Shown here in pieces: positions 6,269 through 8,395 of a stretch of DNA of 8,395 nucleotides (the stretch's first letter is position 1; each line of letters begins with the position of its first letter). Location of the stretch: contig WFMT01000115.1 of assembly GCA_015488975.1 (NCBI GenBank), positions 1-8,395 of the forward strand, given 5' to 3'. This DNA comes from Campylobacteraceae bacterium. Its GTDB lineage: Bacteria > Campylobacterota > Campylobacteria > Campylobacterales > JALSKU01. The notes beneath the pieces were generated by a model. It had not been told where the DNA came from. It saw only the letters and a list, made by a program, of their open reading frames with translations, and searched no databases. A program made the position numbers and the translations under genes.

Positions 6269-7322
6269 AATAGCAGTTATAAAAGGTGATGGAATTGGTC
6301 CTGAAATAGTAGATGAAGCTACAAAGGTTATGGATGCCGTGGGTAAAAAGCTTGATATTAAGTTTAATTATAATGAATACCTTATGGGCGGTTGTGCTTA
6401 TGAACAAACCGGCAACCCCCTTCCTGATGAAACTCTAAAAGGTGCATTAAGTTCAGATGCTGTATTGTTTGGCTCAATCGGAGGATACCAGTGGGACAGT
6501 CTTCCAAGGGAATTAAGACCAGAGAGCGGACTTTTAAGGCTTAGAAGCGAACTTGAAGTATTTGCCAATCTTAGACCTGTTAAAATATATCATGAATTAT
6601 CTAGCGCTAGTACCTTGAAAGAAGAGATTGTTAGCGGTGTTGATTTGATGGTTGTTAGAGAGTTAACTGGAGGGATTTATTTTGGCAAGCCCAGAGAAAA
6701 ACTTGAAAATAAAGCTTACAATACTATGGTTTATTCAAAAGATGAGATAAGAAGAATAGCTAAGATTGCTTTTGAAATTGCTATGAAAAGAGATAAAAGA
6801 GTTTGCTCGGTTGATAAAGCAAATGTATTGGAAGTTAGTCAATTATGGAGAGATAGTGTGAAAGAGTTGGCGAAAGAGTACCCTGAGGTCGAGCTGTCTC
6901 ATATGTATGTGGATAATGCTGCTATGCAGCTTGTAAGAAATCCAAAACAGTTTGATGTTATTTTGACCGGCAATATTTTTGGTGATATTTTAAGTGATGA
7001 GGCAAGTATGATAAGTGGCTCTATTGGTCTTTTGCCTTCAGCATCAATAGGCGGAAAAGTAGGAGTTTATGAGCCTATTCACGGATCAGCTCCTGACATA
7101 GCAGGTCAGGCAATAGCAAATCCGATAGCTACAATAGCAAGTGCAAGTATGCTTTTAAAGTACTCATTAAATGAAACCAAAGCTTCCTTTTTGATAGATG
7201 AAGCGATAGCTAAAACTCTAAAAGATGGATACAGAACCCCTGATCTATCGGAATATGGTGCTAAAAAAATATGTAAAACTCATGAGATGGGTTCTGTGAT
7301 AGCTGGGAATATTGGGGAATAA
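6255..7322 (+). CDS. leuB: 3-isopropylmalate dehydrogenase
   Basis: Cytoplasmic NAD-dependent enzyme that oxidises and decarboxylates 3-isopropylmalate to 2-oxoisocaproate, the step after LeuCD. The 355 residues are the normal length. The N-terminus has GDGIGPEI (11-18). Catalytic and substrate residues of the family are all present: Arg97, Arg107, Arg135, Tyr142, Lys188, Asp220, and the metal-binding Asp244 and Asp248 in NIFGDILSDEAS. Each is three positions beyond its Thermus IPMDH counterpart. The NAD-binding EPIHGSAPDIAG block spans 273-284. A strong Shine-Dalgarno AAGGAG lies 8 nt before the ATG. Isocitrate, homoisocitrate and tartrate dehydrogenases are related, but the leuD neighbour and the motif set favour LeuB. 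The next gene begins 5 nt after its stop, so it is probably co-transcribed with the small proteins and cca. Confidence 0.96.
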   Translation: MKSYKIAVIKGDGIGPEIVDEATKVMDAVGKKLDIKFNYNEYLMGGCAYEQTGNPLPDETLKGALSSDAVLFGSIGGYQWDSLPRELRPESGLLRLRSELEVFANLRPVKIYHELSSASTLKEEIVSGVDLMVVRELTGGIYFGKPREKLENKAYNTMVYSKDEIRRIAKIAFEIAMKRDKRVCSVDKANVLEVSQLWRDSVKELAKEYPEVELSHMYVDNAAMQLVRNPKQFDVILTGNIFGDILSDEASMISGSIGLLPSASIGGKVGVYEPIHGSAPDIAGQAIANPIATIASASMLLKYSLNETKASFLIDEAIAKTLKDGYRTPDLSEYGAKKICKTHEMGSVIAGNIGE

Positions 7323-7327
7323 TTTAA

Positions 7328-7576
7328 GTGAAAACACTAACACTTGCATCAATCTATGAACTTCAAGGTTTAAAAGATGAAGCATTGGAAATTTACAAAG
7401 ATATACTAAAAGTTAATTCAGATAACAAAGAAGCAAAAATAGCTATAAAAAGACTCTCTGGTATTAGGAAAAATTTTGATGGCACAAATGAAGAAATGAA
7501 AGAATTTTTTATCAATATGGATTGCAAAGTTGAATTTTTAGAATTTGAAAGGTGGTTATTGAAATTATGGAATTAA
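7328..7576 (+). CDS. Small TPR-like protein of unknown function
   Basis: An 82-residue acidic/lysine-rich protein that starts with GTG 5 nt after the leuB stop; GGGGAA at the end of leuB can serve as its Shine-Dalgarno. Residues 4-37 fit one tetratricopeptide repeat (A-S-I-Y near position 10, GLKDEALEIY around 14-23, then the helix B residues and an N-x-D turn). A helical region follows at 33-45, and the C-terminus is aromatic (WLLKLWN). A lone TPR usually binds a partner rather than acting as an enzyme. No signal peptide or membrane segment is seen. It overlaps the next gene, so the two are likely translated together and may work together. No specific function is supported. Confidence 0.72.
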   Translation: MKTLTLASIYELQGLKDEALEIYKDILKVNSDNKEAKIAIKRLSGIRKNFDGTNEEMKEFFINMDCKVEFLEFERWLLKLWN

Positions 7577-7878
7577 AAGATATAGTTCTTTCTACATTGG
7601 CTGAGATAGACAGTGATAAGCCAGAAATGCCTGATAATCTTGTATCAAACGAACATGAAGAGTATGTAAATGAAATAGAAAAAAAACTTCAAAATAATCA
7701 TGTAGATACAAAAGAGGAAATTTTTTTAAACAATTTAAGAGAAAGGGTTTTGGTGCTTTTTGAAGGCTTTAAGTCTCCAAATAATAAAAATATTGAAGCA
7801 AAAGTTGACCTTACTCTAAATTTTTTAGAGTATCTTTTGGCAACAATAGATGATAGATTGAAAGAAAATGCAAATTGA
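7567..7878 (+). CDS. CiaD-like domain protein (small conserved Campylobacterota protein)
   Basis: A 103-residue acidic soluble protein without signal peptide. It has a short N-terminal helix (MELKDIVLSTLAEI), a variable charged linker (15-50), and a C-terminal block (about 53-98: FLNNLRERVLVLFEGF, then NIEAKVDLTLNFLEYLLATIDDRL). I recognise this block as resembling the CiaD-like domain of Campylobacterota. In Campylobacter jejuni the CiaD gene (Cj0788) also precedes cca, so context agrees. CiaD is known there as an invasion-related effector, but most members in non-pathogens have no known role and that function should not be carried over. I chose the ATG at 7567 (10-nt overlap with the previous gene; GGTGG 11 nt upstream) over the in-frame GTG at 7552, which has no good Shine-Dalgarno. 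The end overlaps the next gene by 11 nt. Confidence 0.72.
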   Translation: MELKDIVLSTLAEIDSDKPEMPDNLVSNEHEEYVNEIEKKLQNNHVDTKEEIFLNNLRERVLVLFEGFKSPNNKNIEAKVDLTLNFLEYLLATIDDRLKENAN

Positions 7879-8395
7879 AGATAAGCTTAGTAAAAAAGAT
7901 TTTCATAACTTTAAAATACTAAAAAAATATCTTTCAAAATATACAAAAAGAGCTTATTTAGTAGGTGGGGCAGTAAGAGATATTTATCTAAATAACCCTA
8001 TTAAAGATTTGGATATTGAGGTTTACGATATAAAGCCTGCCAAGTTTGATAAAATTTTAAGAGATTTTGGAGCTATTGGAGTTGGCAAAGATTTTTTTGT
8101 TTATAAATGGAGAAATATAGATATTTCGTTGCCAAGAGTTGAAAAAAAAACCGGATTTGGGCATAGAGCATTTGATGTTAAAATTACATTTGATGAAAAG
8201 GAAGCATCAAAAAGAAGAGATTTTACCATGAATGCTTTGATGTTAAATATTTTTAATACTAATTTGCTTGATTTTTGGAGTGGAAAAGCAGACATAGAAA
8301 ATAAAATTATAAAAATAATTGATGATATAAGTTTTAAAGAAGATAGTTTGAGAGTTTTTAGAGCCGTGCAGTTTAGTGCGAGATTTGGATTTAAG
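7868..8395 (+). CDS. cca: CCA tRNA nucleotidyltransferase / poly(A) polymerase family, N-terminal part, cut by window edge
   Basis: Class II nucleotidyltransferase that adds or repairs the 3' CCA of tRNAs, or a close relative. The first 176 codons are visible and the frame is open at the edge. The head and neck motifs are complete: GGAVRD at 33-38, the catalytic Asp47 and Asp49 in DLDIEV, RRDFTMNAL (116-124), the LLDFWSGKADI element (133-142), and the EDSLRVFRAVQFSARF helix (158-173) that reads the incoming nucleotide in this family. The start ATG lies inside the end of the CiaD-like gene (11-nt overlap), so translation is coupled; AAAGAAA just upstream is a weak ribosome site. Bacteria may have a full CCA-adding enzyme or split CC- and A-adding enzymes, and the missing C-terminal part prevents a firm choice. 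Confidence 0.9.
   Translation, partial: MQIEDKLSKKDFHNFKILKKYLSKYTKRAYLVGGAVRDIYLNNPIKDLDIEVYDIKPAKFDKILRDFGAIGVGKDFFVYKWRNIDISLPRVEKKTGFGHRAFDVKITFDEKEASKRRDFTMNALMLNIFNTNLLDFWSGKADIENKIIKIIDDISFKEDSLRVFRAVQFSARFGFK

Noticed and set aside
7552..7566. GTG at 7552 as start of the CiaD-like gene
   Set aside because: It would overlap the previous gene by 25 nt and has no good ribosome site; the ATG at 7567 gives an N-terminus that better fits the family as I recall it.
8101..8295. Minus-strand open frame of 64 codons at the right edge
   Set aside because: It is antisense to the conserved nucleotidyltransferase motifs of cca.
1..8395. Mobile elements, CRISPR arrays, tRNA/rRNA genes, phage or toxin-antitoxin genes
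   Set aside because: No transposase or integrase motifs, no direct repeat series, no tRNA-like cloverleaf with the conserved T-arm sequence, and no shift in composition suggesting an inserted island were seen.

Overview
This is an AT-rich chromosomal window with tightly packed genes. It most likely comes from the Campylobacterota (the former Epsilonproteobacteria, e.g. a Sulfurimonas- or Arcobacter-like organism). The clues are the base and codon bias (A/T-rich, many AAA, ATA and TTA codons), a short LeuD beside LeuB, and a small protein resembling the CiaD-like family directly in front of cca, an arrangement I associate with this phylum. The genus cannot be fixed from the sequence. I see no mobile element, CRISPR array, rRNA or tRNA.

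Left two thirds (about 1-5502, minus strand, read right to left): one apparent operon, glpD - potD - potA - potB - potC. It encodes a respiratory glycerol-3-phosphate dehydrogenase followed by a complete ABC importer of the spermidine/putrescine (PotABCD-like) type. The importer has a secreted binding protein, an ATPase and two permeases; the last permease runs off the left edge. Spacing tightens along the operon (50 nt, 59 nt, 3 nt, then a 4-nt ATGA overlap). A stem-loop lies between the binding-protein gene and the ATPase gene. The binding protein keeps the aromatic cage of PotD but lacks the acidic residues that hold polyamine amines. With glpD as lead gene, this raises the possibility that the importer carries something other than a polyamine, perhaps a glycerol-related solute. 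That is the most interesting point in the window, and it is inference.

Middle (5503-5634): a 132-nt divergent promoter region serving glpD leftward and leuD rightward. It contains a good -10 box for each side and a TGTTA-N6-TAACA palindrome in the predicted glpD leader.

Right third (5635-8395, plus strand): leuD, a possible 44-residue Cys-x-x-Cys small protein gene in the leuD-leuB gap, leuB, a small TPR-like protein, a CiaD-like domain protein, and the N-terminal part of a CCA-adding enzyme / poly(A) polymerase family protein cut by the right edge. From leuB onward the genes are 5 nt apart or overlap, so leucine biosynthesis genes and cca probably share a transcript. leuC and leuA are not in the window.
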